Below are positions 47,031 through 57,627 of a DNA stretch of 64,000 nt, piece after piece. Source of the DNA: Cryptomeria japonica. Lineage: Eukaryota; Streptophyta; Pinopsida; Cupressales; Cupressaceae. The notes under the pieces were generated by a model, which was not told the origin of the DNA, ran no database searches, and saw only the letters and a list, made by a program, of their open reading frames with translations. Numbering within the stretch: the stretch's first letter is position 1; each line of letters begins with the position of its first letter. The stretch spans positions 226,599,415 through 226,663,414 of the forward strand of contig NC_081410.1 of assembly GCF_030272615.1 (NCBI RefSeq), in the 5' to 3' direction. The position numbers were made by a program, and so were the translations under genes.

Positions 47031-48350
47031 TCTTTAGAGGTCTTCCTAGTTTTCAAAAATAAAAATAAAAAACAAAACAAAACAAAAAATCATAAAAATA
47101 CAAAAAAAAAAAAAGTAAAGAAAAATTAATTTGTCCATTGATGAAAACCACTTTGTGGCGCTATGGGAAAGTACCTTGGTGAAAACTTGGTTTCATGTGT
47201 CAAGGTAAATAAACTAGATCCATCGTCTTTCTAGACACTCATCTCACTTGCTCGATATCCATATTTTGTAGTGTAAGCCATTAATTGGTTGCCTAACTAC
47301 CTCATCATATGCTAATCCATATCTTTGCTATTGGAGCACTGCACATCAATCATTCAAACTCCCATCTCCACCTCTCCTTGCATCATCCCACCCTGCCATC
47401 ATATTTCATTAGTGATGTCATGAATTAATTTGCCTCCAATTCATCATCTACCATCCCAGTTCTGCATCCATAATCCTTTTAAGTCATATGATAGATTTTC
47501 TCCATATATGGGCATCTTTGCAGAATGTTCCCATCTTGATCACTCACCCCACTCCCCATCCACTCGCTCATCCCTGTCTATCCAAGAAACTTCTATCTCT
47601 ATCCCTTGTACCATCGCACCCACTTTTCCTCTCATGAGATAATGACCTTTTGTTTAGACTCTAAATAAGGATCGTCCCAATAACCCAAGCTTTTGTCCCA
47701 TCATACTGAGCTTTCCCCTACTTTCTGAGCTTATCCCATCAAGCTAAGCTTCTTGACTTGCATGCCATCCAAACACCCATCCACATGAGCTTAATCAAAT
47801 CACAATAGTAAATTCCATATCTACATTCACTTGCACATTCCACCTACTATATTTCCTACTCAGTCTTATCAATTACCTCTGACCATCGGGATACAACCTT
47901 CCCATATCTAGCACCATCATCATAATACTAGTCCTACTCTTAGCAAGAGATGTCAATTGGCCATGTGTTTCATTTGCATGATTTGATATTTTTTCTTTCA
48001 TTTTTATTTGTATTCCTTATGATGACTCATAACTAGGGCTACCACGATCATTCTATATCATGGTATGTCTTGGGTTGGTGTATACTAGGGCATTTTTTTG
48101 TGGTATGGCTTGTTTGATGGTCTCTCTTTTATGAGCCTACAATCCCACATTTACATCATCATGGTGTTTGTGATCCTGTGTGCATTGAATACCTATTGTC
48201 TGATAATATCTTGATTCCTATAATAAATGGTGAAGATACATCCTTGGAAATATTAAAATAGGGTTTCTCTCCATATCTACACAACAACAATCTTCCCCCA
48301 TCCATCCATCCTAGAGACTCTATTTTATTCATCTCTCTTCTAATAGACTT
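47031..48350 (+). other. Gypsy B 3' region
   Basis: Starts with A-rich sequence (47050-47120), then a block with GATGAAAACCACTTTGTGG and CCTTGGTGAAAACTTGG that also follows pol in Gypsy X. No credible ORF; rich in CATC and CCCATC words. No LTR is reached before the E6 LTR begins. Confidence 0.6.
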
Positions 48351-48440
48351 ATAAAGCACTGGGAGGGGGGGTGAATCAGTAACACCAAAAACAATACTAC
48401 TTTAAACACTGGCCGATAGATATACTTAGCAAGTTTAATC
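48350..48440 (-). repeat. E6 3' LTR, outer piece
   Basis: CACTGGGAGGGGGGGTGAATC is the usual near-terminal G-run of this LTR group. TAATC at 48436-48440 is the E5 target duplication. The exact LTR start could not be fixed. Confidence 0.6.
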
Positions 48441-49209
48441 CATTAGATTCAATGACAGTCCCAAAGACACTGAGAGGGGGGCGAATTAGTGTCTAACCGG
48501 TTAAATGAATATTTAAACTTATTATAACTTTGCCTCCCAAAATAGTGTACCGGTAAACAAGAATTAATGCAGTAAATAAAAATAATAGAGACAACATAGA
48601 AACACACCATAACATTAGATATTTAACTAGGAAACCTGATGTGGGAAAAACCTTGGTGGGATTTGTGACCCACAATATTTACTCACTAACCAATGAATAA
48701 ATACTACTTACAATAGGGGCCTGCACACGTAGGAAGGCCAACAACCTAAGAGCTCACTGACTACAAAATGGATAACTAAAATCCAATACAATGTACTACT
48801 CAAAATAGCATCTCTAATGCCAGGTTTAGTATCGGTTTAAGCTCATTCATTAACCAAAACCTGTGTTGTTCACTATATCACCTTATACAATAATTTCTTA
48901 TTCATTCCACCATATCTATCTCTTCAAAATGACCTATAAGATCTCATGCATATATGAGTCTTTACAATACACCATGTCAGCTTACAAAAGATAATTATAA
49001 TACAATAAACAAAAGTTCATCCCATGTCAGCTTAAGTGCCAATATGCTTTGTTGTCAATGAAATCTGAATGCAAGCGTAAGCACATGTTGGTGTTGGTGT
49101 ATGAAGTATGTGATGCCGATGCATGTAGAAACCTATTGCTGGTTGGTTGCCAGTTGGTTGCCATCAATGACAAAATCAACTATTCTTATATGAGTGTAGA
49201 ATTCAAACA
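48441..49209 (-). repeat. E5 3' LTR (769 bp)
   Basis: Aligns with 54202-54999. The outer end reads CATTAGATTC where the sister has TGTTAGATTC, so the terminal TG has been lost; the inner end reads AATTCAAACA. TAATC precedes it. Confidence 0.88.
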
Positions 49210-49384
49210 ATCTCCCCTTTGGCATTGATGGCAACACTCATGAGAAAAATCCAAAACTGAAATCCAAAAAGATGTGCTCCCCCTGAGCAAGCGATCTCCT
49301 CTGTACATGCATTTTTCTCTCGACTACTCCCCCTTTGACATCAATGACAAAGGATGTCAAAAAGAATCAAAGAATACAAATATG
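49210..49384 (-). promoter_or_regulatory. E5 polypurine tracts
   Basis: ATCTCCCCTTTGGCATTGATG at 49210 is the terminal tract. CTCCCCCTTTGACATCAATG at about 49328, followed by ACAAAGG, is the internal one. Confidence 0.85.
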
Positions 49385-52300
49385 CTACCTCATTGCCTGT
49401 AACCGGTTGGTTACTGTATGAAAAATGTCTACCAATACTAGGTTCAAATTCTGCATAAAATAGTTGTTTTCAGTTAGAGTTGCCTCAGTCTGCTGGATCA
49501 TACGAGTGAGATAGTGCGTTTGCTGCTCTGGTGATTGTTCTCCAGGAATTGTTGCCTTAGTCAGTTCATCTCTATGAGTAATCAAACTATCCAACCTCAG
49601 ACCAAGTTTATCCTTTAGTTCCCAGGCCTTCAGCCTTATTCTTGCCTTCTCTTTCTTAAGTTTCTCCAACTTCTCCTAAAAAACTGCCATTTCTTGCTCA
49701 AAACATTGATGTAAGTTCAGATGAACCTATCATGTTATCCGCAATGTCATCAAATTCTTTTTGTGTCTTTTTAATCTCCTCATCAATGTCCTTTGTCAAA
49801 TAGTGAGGTTTACATGCTTCTTTATGTAACTCCTTATACTCCAAAATTGTAGAATTGAGTACCGGTAAAAGTGTGTCCAAGTGATCGGTACAATTCTTTA
49901 TAGTGTTCTCAAAGAATGCATTTTTCTCTTTGTTAACTCTCTCCATAATGGTATCCTCATTCACATTTTCTAGAGTTAGAATATTATTAGCAATGAATTT
50001 GGACAATGTGTCCAACTTACCTAAAGAATCATTAATGTGCTCTATTTGATAGTTAGGTGCAATCATTTTCATGATAGGCAATGTGTTATCAATTGCCTTA
50101 AATGCTAAGGCATTGCAATTTGTTATCCTCTTGATAGAATCCAATAGAACATCTATGATGTTAGTCAGTCTGAATTCTCCTACTGATGTGCTAGATTCTC
50201 CAACTACCTTTATTATTTGTTCCTTATTGCCAAAAAATTATTGCTCTTTACTTACATTTTCTTTCGGTGGATCTGTCTGTGTATGTACCTTTGCCTTTGA
50301 TGGTTTCTCAGTATGTACAAGTACCTCTTCAACTATTTGTTTCTCTAATTTTGGTTGCTCTATGTTAGTTACCTTATCCTCTGTTGGTTTCTCAGTCTCT
50401 GGTTGCTCAGCTTGTGCCAGTATCCTAGTTTCCTAAGAGTCAACAATGTGTGCCAGTATCTTAGAGATCATACTATCCTTAACATCATCTGCCTTAACCT
50501 CTATAGTCTCTTTATCCACAAAAATGTTTATATCCTATGTATCCACATTCATGGTGAAAAGTATTTCAGATTCTGGGTTAGTATCATCATGAGTTACCTC
50601 AACAGTTGCCTTATCCGGTTGATTTTTTGTATGTACCGGTGATGTTGAAGTTAATGGAGGGGTGTCTTGAGCCGGTGGAGGACTGTTATCTATTACTTTT
50701 ATTGTAGATACACCACCTATTTTACCTTTTCCCTTATCTTTCTAATATACCTTGAATGTCTTGTCCACTTTCGGTCTGTTTCTTTCCTCTTGCTTTTCCT
50801 TCTCAACAAAAAATATGTCCCAGTTGTCTGCAGACTCATCTGCAATTTCCTTAACCCTTCCAGCCATCAGGCTTACTTGTTAGTGTCCACTGACAAATAC
50901 AGACCGGTTAGCCTCAAATATCAATTCATCAATTTCCTCTTTACTATTTACATGATGTACCGCCAAAAGTGCTTCAACTTTCAATTTCTTATCCAGTTCC
51001 ATCATAGATATCCTATTAGCTTCCAATCTCATGTATAAATCATTAGGTAAACCATCAATTACTTCTATCAAAACTTTCTTGTAAATATCCAAATGTAAAA
51101 TAATGCTTTCTTCAATATTTTCTTTGTCAGAATCTCTAAAAGAATGATACCATTTATTTACATTTACCAGATTACCTTCTTTTGTTATTTCATTCAATAG
51201 ATCATCCAGTGTGGGGGTAACTGGTGTCTGTTTCTTCTTTGGTGTAAGTTTCTTCTGCGATTCCCTAACTACCTACTGCTTTTTCCTTAGTGTCCTAGTC
51301 CTTTTGGGTGAAGGAGAGGGTACCAGTGAAGGTTTTCTCTTCCTCCTTTCAACTCTCTTAAACTCAGTAGCCTTGCCATTGTCAGTATCAGAGGATGTTA
51401 CAACTGGTGAAACATGTGCTTCTGGTTGCAGTCCTTTAAGCTCACTAGCTGATATACCATTGATATTCATTACATTTTTCTTGATTTCATTTCCCATCTT
51501 GGATGCATCTCTAATAAAATTTTCTCTTATTTTTCTCCTCTTCTGCATTGATACATTACTCTCAATGGTTTCAGGACTACCAAATAATTTCTCAGATGGT
51601 TCCCTTGGTGCATCAAGTAATGTTTTTACACATGTCTCTAGAACAGGTAGGTCTACCTCATAACCCATCTCAGTAACCCAAATAGTTCTAGGGCTTACTG
51701 CTTCTATCCAAGTCTCATCTAGCTTAATGACAAAACATATTTGTTTGTCATACTTGTCAACTATGCTCTATGGTAACCTTTCTGTAGCTCTTATCTTAGT
51801 TCAAAAAGATTTAAAGTAATCTGCAATGTTCTTATCACAGTCAGTACCCATACCGGTGAAAGCTTCCTAAATTTGTTTGCCTACCGGGATGTCATAACCA
51901 AAATCTTTGTGACCTATGTCGGGTATCTCTTTAGTAAAGTATAGCATTAAGCATACTAGTAGGTTCCCAAAATAGAAAGTACCTTTCTTATCTCCCTTAA
52001 TCTTTTTCAATTTGTCAATCAGTTCATCTTCAAGCCATTCACAAACATCAATCTTAGCATTATTGTTCACCATCTCATATGCATTGTGAATATAAAGGCT
52101 AGAAACCGAATTCAGTCTATTTGCATGTTTTTCTCTATATCCAAGTATCATACTCACATATCTCACATTTATATCCTTAACATCATTGACTCTAAGTGAT
52201 CTTCTATCAGATGTGGCTCTGGTAAGCTTGTCACACTCTTATTAGGTATTTTCTTGGTTTTATCAGGCCTACTACCGGTTGAAGGTAAACCAGTAACTGC

Positions 52301-52717
52301 CTTAATTGCTTCCTTGGTTACCTTGCAAACTAACTCTAACCACATGAAATCTCCATGGACTCTGCTCAGTACAAGTCATAAAACTTCCTTTGGAAATTTG
52401 GGAATATTCAGTATTTCTACAAAACCTAAGTCTTCCACAATCTTATGTTTAGGTTTAATCACACCTTATTCATTGGTAATAACTTTATTAAAAAATTTCC
52501 TCAAATCCTCAGTCCCTAGGTCTTCTATGTTGCAATGGATGTAGATTCTAGGGTCTTCAACAAATGCGACACCCTTCGGAATTTTTGAAAAAGCTCCGAC
52601 AGAATCATCCTGCTTTGCAATCTCAGGGATAATCTTAAACACGGGTCTAGGGCATTGGATGTTTTCAACAATGGTAGGGTTTGCAATAAACTTAGGAACA
52701 TAAGATGAAGTTACCAT
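49385..52717 (-). pseudogene. E5 ORF2: about 1,100-codon ORF of unknown family
   Basis: A start at 52717 (MVTSSYVPKFIANPTIVENI) leads through GAFSKIPKGVAFVEDPRIYI, FMWLELVCKVTKEAIKAVTG, then (after a frameshift near 52225) RYVSMILGYREKHANRLNSV, WLEDELIDKLKKIKGDKKGT and FGNLLVCLMLYFTKEIPDIG. A basic segment VERRKRKPSLVPSPSPKRTR (51360-51300) resembles a nuclear localisation signal. A helical part, an acidic, proline- and threonine-rich middle (50870-50250), and a C-terminal helical part (LPIMKMIAPNYQIEHINDSL) follow. From 52166 to 49698 one frame holds, broken by about ten stops; a shift near 49690 leads to the last 94 codons. No RT, RNase H, integrase or protease motif is seen. Possibly a gag-like or captured protein; not identified. 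Confidence 0.7.
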
Positions 52718-53125
52718 TTTGATAAATACCTCTTAACTAAAATTCTCTAAATGCCTGAAAGTCACTTCACAACTTTGCCTTAGAATGCCCTTGCTCAGTT
52801 TCTCCCTCTCTGATTGTTTGAATGCTCGGTGAGTCAAAAATGAGGGATTTTTGGTGCTTTATAGCCAAAAAGGTTCTTTAAAACTGCATTAAATGCTCTC
52901 CAATTAAGTGAAAACTTAACAAATCTATTGGTAAAGAAGAAATGTATCTTCTCACCATGAACCGAGGGTAGAATGCATGATTTTCAATATGTTGCAATAC
53001 CCCCTAAGGGTTATTCCTCAGTTAGATGAAGAATCTCCTACCGGTGGAGGGTTACTCTGTTCTACCGATGTAGAGACAATTTCATCAATTCTCTGATCAC
53101 TCTTCTTAATCCATTGTTTTGAAAA

Positions 53126-54175
53126 TTATTGCTTTACTTCATCTACCTTTTCTTTTCCCTTCACACTAGATCCTTTATTATTTGTCGGTGTAGTCTTGCT
53201 TCTACAAAAATTTGCAATATGACCAATCTTGTTACATGCATAACAAGTTACATTATTTCTCTGAATAGCCTTTCCATATCCTTGACCGGTTTGTGATCTG
53301 TATTGATTAGATAAATGCCCAAATCTACCACAAACATAGCATTTCACATTCATTCTGCAATTTTTTGAATTATGACCAACTTTGTTGCATTTGGAATATT
53401 GACCGGTGGGTAAGTTTGTATTCTGATTATTTCTAAATCTACACTGATTTTCTCTATGACCATATTTGTTGTAATTAAAACATTTCCCATTGAATTTATA
53501 AGCATTAGGTTGTCTTACTGGTTTGTTCAGATCTTGATTGTTTGTAGTACCAGAACTTTCTCCATGTTCAAATCCAAGTCTAATTGTGTCTCCATTAGGT
53601 TTTTGTCTTTTCAACATGTCATCAAGCCTTTCTGAACTTTTCTTGAATTTGTCTTCGTGTTCCTTTGTAGTTATCAACTCATTTTCCAAAATTCCAACTT
53701 GTCTTGTAAGCTCCTCCTTATCATGTTGCATGTGAACTAGATCTATCTTTAGCATATCATTTTCATGACAAAGTCTTAGATTTTCATTTCCTGCATCATT
53801 AAGTCTCCTAGTCAAGTCTTCTTCATTCTTCTTTCTATCTTCAAGATCCTTACATAGCCTCATAGTCATATCTTGCATTTCATTCCTCATATTAGTGTTT
53901 TCTCATCTCAACTTATGTGCATTATCTCTAAGAGTTTCATTTTCATCATCATCATTTTGTCTTTTCTCATGAAGTTCTTTTCTCTTATTTTGTGCTATAA
54001 CTAGGTTCTCCTGAAGTCCTTTAATGAATTCTTGTGCAGTCCTCAGATCATCTTTATGTTTGATATTCTTCAATTTTTCTACATCAAAATCTTCAAGAGC
54101 TCCCTCCAATTGTTTTCTCAAATTCTCCATCTGTACCGGTTTCAGAATCTTCCTCAAGCTATTAGGCTTTTGCAA
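53126..54175 (-). pseudogene. E5 ORF1: coiled-coil protein with four zinc knuckles
   Basis: One frame of about 350 codons with a single TGA at 53903-53905. Residues 1-200 are strongly heptad-like (LRKQLEGALEDFDVEKLKNI, LTRRLNDAGNENLRLCHEND, ILENELITTKEHEDKFKKSS). The C-terminal third has four CCHC-type knuckles: CFNYNKYGHRENQC, YSKCNKVGHNSKNC, CYVCGRFGHLSNQY and the intact CYACNKIGHIANFC. The three damaged ones have each lost one Cys to Tyr. It ends with a lysine-rich tail. It lies just after the PBS, where gag sits in copia elements, so a nucleic-acid-binding gag-like role is likely, though there is no UBN2 core. Confidence 0.8.
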
Positions 54176-54185
54176 ATAGAGGACC

Positions 54186-54200
54186 AGGATCTCATAACAA
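54186..54200 (-). promoter_or_regulatory. Decayed primer-binding site of E5
   Basis: The minus strand reads TTGTTATGAGATCCT directly inside the LTR, differing from the TTGGTATCAGAGCC of Copia1/2 by a few bases. It indicates the same initiator-Met primer. Confidence 0.7.
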
Positions 54201-54201
54201 T

Positions 54202-54999
54202 TGTTAGATTCAATGACAGTCCCAAAGACATTGAGAGGGGGGGTGAATAAGTGTCTAACCTATTAAATGAATATTTAAATTTATTTATAACTTTGCCACC
54301 CAAAACAGTGTACCGATAAACAAGAATTAATGCAGTAAACATAAATAATAGAGACAACATAGAAACACACCATAACACAAGATATTTAATGAGGAAACCC
54401 GGTGTGGGAAAAACCTCAGTGGGATTTGTGACCCATAATATTTACTTACTGGCCAATGAATAAATACTACTTACAATAGGGGCCTGCACATGTAGGAAGG
54501 CCAACAACCTAGAGCTCACTGCTCAGAAGAGTCTCACTGACTACAAAATGGATAATTAAAATCTAATACAATGTACTGCTCAAATTAGCATCTCTAATGC
54601 CAGGTTCAGTACTAGTTTAAGATCATTCATTAACCAAAACATTCGTTGTTCACTATATCACCTTATACAATAATTTCTTATTCATTCCACCATATCTATC
54701 ACTTCAAAATGACCTATGAGATCTCATACATATATGAGTCTTTACAATATACATTGTTGGCTTACAAAAGATAATTATAATACAATAAACAAAAGTTCAT
54801 CCCATGTCGGCTTAAGTGCCGGTATGCTTTGTTGCCGATGAAATATGAATGTCGTTGTAAGTGCTTGCGGGTGCCGGTGTCTCCCAGTGTATAAAGTCTA
54901 TGATGTCGGTGCATGTAGAAACCTGTTGCCGGTTGGTTGCCAATTGGTTGCCATCAATGATAACATCAACTATTCTTATATGAGTGCAGAATGCCAACA
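54202..54999 (-). repeat. E5 5' LTR (798 bp)
   Basis: Plus-strand reading TGTTAGATTCAATG to AATGCCAACA; TAATC follows. A run of 7 G is at 54237-54243. The block GGAAACCCGGTGTGGGAAAA (54394) is shared with the Copia LTRs. Confidence 0.9.
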
Positions 55000-55004
55000 T
55001 AATC

Positions 55005-56014
55005 ACCACTATGCATGCAATCCAAAATGATATTAAAGCATCCATAATAAGTAAAACATCCACCCTAACACAAGTGTTTATACATGGAAAACCCAAATGG
55101 GAAAAACCATGGTGAGATGGGACTCACAAGTTAACTATTTGTAGTAATAGGTAATTGACCGGTTAAGGTCTACAAAAGTGTTCTGCTAGGAGTGAATCTT
55201 GTTAAAGATCCCAAAGCTCAATTAAGAGCTATACCCTGTTAAAGGTAGTACCTTGTTAGGAGTAACCTCGGTAGAGGATTTCTGAATCAAAGCTAATGCA
55301 TCACCTGGTTAGAGGATTTGTAAAATGAAGCTTGTTAGAGATTACACGGATAGGAGATTTGATTGTTGTAGTGACTAGAAAACAACAGGTGGTGTGATCT
55401 AGAAGTAGCACAACCTACTTGAATAGATCCTCTTCTGCGTACTCAAAATTGCATCACCAACACATTCTTCAATATCTTCAACAACTTAACTTCGTATCAA
55501 GTCATCTCATATCATGTCTCATCATGCATATAAAATAGTTCATCATAATGTCATTATATAGACATTTAGATTTCATGTCGGCCTTAGAAATTATATCACA
55601 ATTTCCTAGGTGTAGTGTATCTGGACAATCAAACATAACTCATCACAAATTACTGCCAAAATTTGTTGGTTAGGGTAACTCATCACAACCGGTGATAACT
55701 CATCACACAATCAGTGAATACATGTTGCAACAACAATACCGGTTGGAGTTAACCATATCAACATGTAAACTGATTGTCCTTTATTGCTTCTTTGATAATC
55801 TTTGCTGGATCTTTAGGTTAATGTCAGGTTATCTTTGTATATATCGGTTGTCTCCATGTACCGGTTTGACACCATAAACAAAACTTCTAATACCGGCAGA
55901 AACATAAGTAACTTTAGAAGTAATATCGGTAGACAATGTAAATATATGTGTGTGTACATGTTCCATCAATAACAACATATGAAGTCATTCATTACAATCA
56001 TCATCAAGCCAGCA
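55005..56014 (-). repeat. E6 3' LTR, inner piece
   Basis: Continues after the second TAATC (55000-55004). It contains the conserved block GGAAAACCC, GGGAAAAACCATGGTGAG (55084-55117) and GTTAGGAGTAACCTCGGTAG, shared with Copia3 LTRs, and ends AGCCAGCA before the polypurine complement. Confidence 0.75.
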
Positions 56015-56201
56015 ATATCCCCCTTTGTCATTGATGGCAACACTTAGAAAAAATTTACAACTATACAACTAAGTGTGCTTACAAAATTTGTACACATATA
56101 TTTCTACTCGTACTCCCCCTTAACAATACATACAAAATTTTCATAACACACATACATATTTCTACTCCCCCTTTGACAACAATGCCAAATTGAAAAGAAA
56201 A

Positions 56202-56246
<45 letters not shown>

Positions 56247-56296
56247 GTAAAATTTGTATCAAAATGTTCACATATATAAAAACTTGAAAATTTGAA
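56015..56296 (-). promoter_or_regulatory. E6 polypurine tracts and 3' untranslated region
   Basis: ATATCCCCCTTTGTCATTG at 56015 is the terminal tract. CTCCCCCTTTGACAACAATG near 56164 is the internal one. A (CA)n(TA)n microsatellite occupies 56204-56246. Confidence 0.75.
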
Positions 56297-56487
56297 TCAA
56301 GGATTGTTCATTGCAATTCTTAGAAAAATGTCACTAAAAGTATGCTTCAGTTGAGAAAAATCATTTTCCCAAGTCTCCAACAAGGTTTTAGTTATCTCTA
56401 TTGTAGTCATGACCTATGTATAAAATTCTTCCATTGCATCAAGTGTACATGTCTCTGGAGTAGCCAAGATTGCTTCTACATTCTTGT
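56297..56487 (-). pseudogene. E6 ORF, last part
   Basis: Reading from the Copia4 edge gives KNVEAILATPETCTLDAMEE, a stop, then TLLETWENDFSQLKHTFSDI and RIAMNNP before TGA at 56297. When Copia4 and one 5-bp duplication are removed, the frame joins MLQRA, Y, KNVEA without a break, so this is a true ORF interrupted by Copia4. I do not recognise the family. It occupies the same place, about 280 bp before the LTR, as the end of E5 ORF2. Confidence 0.6.
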
Positions 56488-57570
56488 TGTTGGTATCATG
56501 GATGACTTTGTCATATGTTGCATTGGTTTTTTCATTGATGTCAACACTTATATTCCTGGAAGTCTACATTATGTTCACTAGTATGGTCAGAGAATTATGC
56601 ACAACCACTGGTATATGCTCACCAGCAGGTTATATGGCTCACCAACAGTGATGATGACTTGTAATCATCTGGAGATCATTTGGTTATGTCGAAGACATGG
56701 ATTGGAAGTTTGGACTTGGTTTTTTTCTTATTGGTCTAATCGGGTTGATAGATTTTCCTTTACTGACAGATAGGTCTAGGTTATGGACCGGTACAGGTTA
56801 TCTATTCCAGATCAGCACGATACATTATGGAGATTGTTAATTGATTGGTTAATGTGGTAAATGTATTGATTCGACATGTTGTATTGTATCAAGACTTATT
56901 TGTAATTTATTTTAATTGTAATATCTTTAGTAAGCCGACCTATACATTTGGTCTTAGGTTTTGTATAAATGATTGTAAGATCTTATTGAAGATCATCATG
57001 ATGAGTGTGTTCGAATATTGAAGAACAAAAATAAGTAGATCCTTGTGCGAATCACGCAGACATTATTTGAAGGTTGAAGGAAGGTTATGAAGGTGTTTAG
57101 CACTCATGTTTAGAGCTTAAACCGATACTGAATCCAACATTGTAGATGCTATTTTGAGCAGTACATTATCATTGGATTTAACCATCCAATTGTGTAGTCA
57201 GTGTGACTCCTATTTTGTGATTGAGTAGTGACCTCTAGGTGGTTGGCCTTTCTGCATGTGCAGACCCCATTTGTATACACTTACTATCTATAGTAGTATC
57301 ATCTAATTGTGGGTAAGGTTTCCCACTGTGGTTCTTCCCCTTACCGGGTTTCCACGTCAAAATATTTGTATCATGTGTTGTGGATGTTGTTTCTCTTTAT
57401 GTTTCATGCATTAAGTTAAACCGGTACTGCTATAACTGTTAATCTATTTTACTGACACTTAAGTTTGGTTTACCGCCATTAAGTTTAAGTTGGAATGATT
57501 TGCATTTTATATACAATTAGTTCACAACTGGTTCACCCCCCCTCTCAATTGTCCTTCTCGAGTCCTAACA
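56488..57570 (+). repeat. Copia4 5' LTR (1083 bp)
   Basis: TGTTGGTATCATGG to GAGTCCTAACA; aligns over its length with 62624-63708. A C run lies at 57536-57542. Confidence 0.93.
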
Positions 57571-57572
57571 AT

Positions 57573-57585
57573 TGGTATCAAAGCC
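57573..57585 (+). promoter_or_regulatory. Primer-binding site of Copia4
   Basis: TGGTATCAAAGCC two bases after the LTR; initiator-Met type. Confidence 0.92.
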
Positions 57586-57627
57586 AAGTCCTCTTTTTGC
57601 AGAAGCCTAACAACTTGAGGAGATTCT

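Larger units (their letters stand above)
31166..48350 (+). mobile_element. Gypsy B: Tat-type gypsy fragment, split by two insertions
   Basis: The RT (31166-31886), RNase H (39220-39592), second RNase H and integrase (45315-47030) and 3' region (47031 to about 48350) form one broken element once Copia3 (31887-39219) and the 39593-45314 insertion are removed. The reading frame continues across both sites. The 5' LTR, gag and protease are absent; the left edge is a junction to PMD sequence. The right end is cut by the E6 LTR. It is probably among the oldest layers. Confidence 0.85.
48441..54999 (-). mobile_element. E5: complete non-autonomous LTR element with two ORFs
   Basis: LTRs 48441-49209 and 54202-54999, target duplications TAATC on both sides (48436-48440; 55000-55004), a mutated initiator-Met-type PBS and two polypurine tracts. 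The 5-kb interior encodes a zinc-knuckle ORF1 and a long ORF2 of unknown type, with no RT, integrase, RNase H or protease motif anywhere. LTR layout, PBS and tracts match the Copia elements nearby, which probably supplied the enzymes (inference). Confidence 0.85.
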
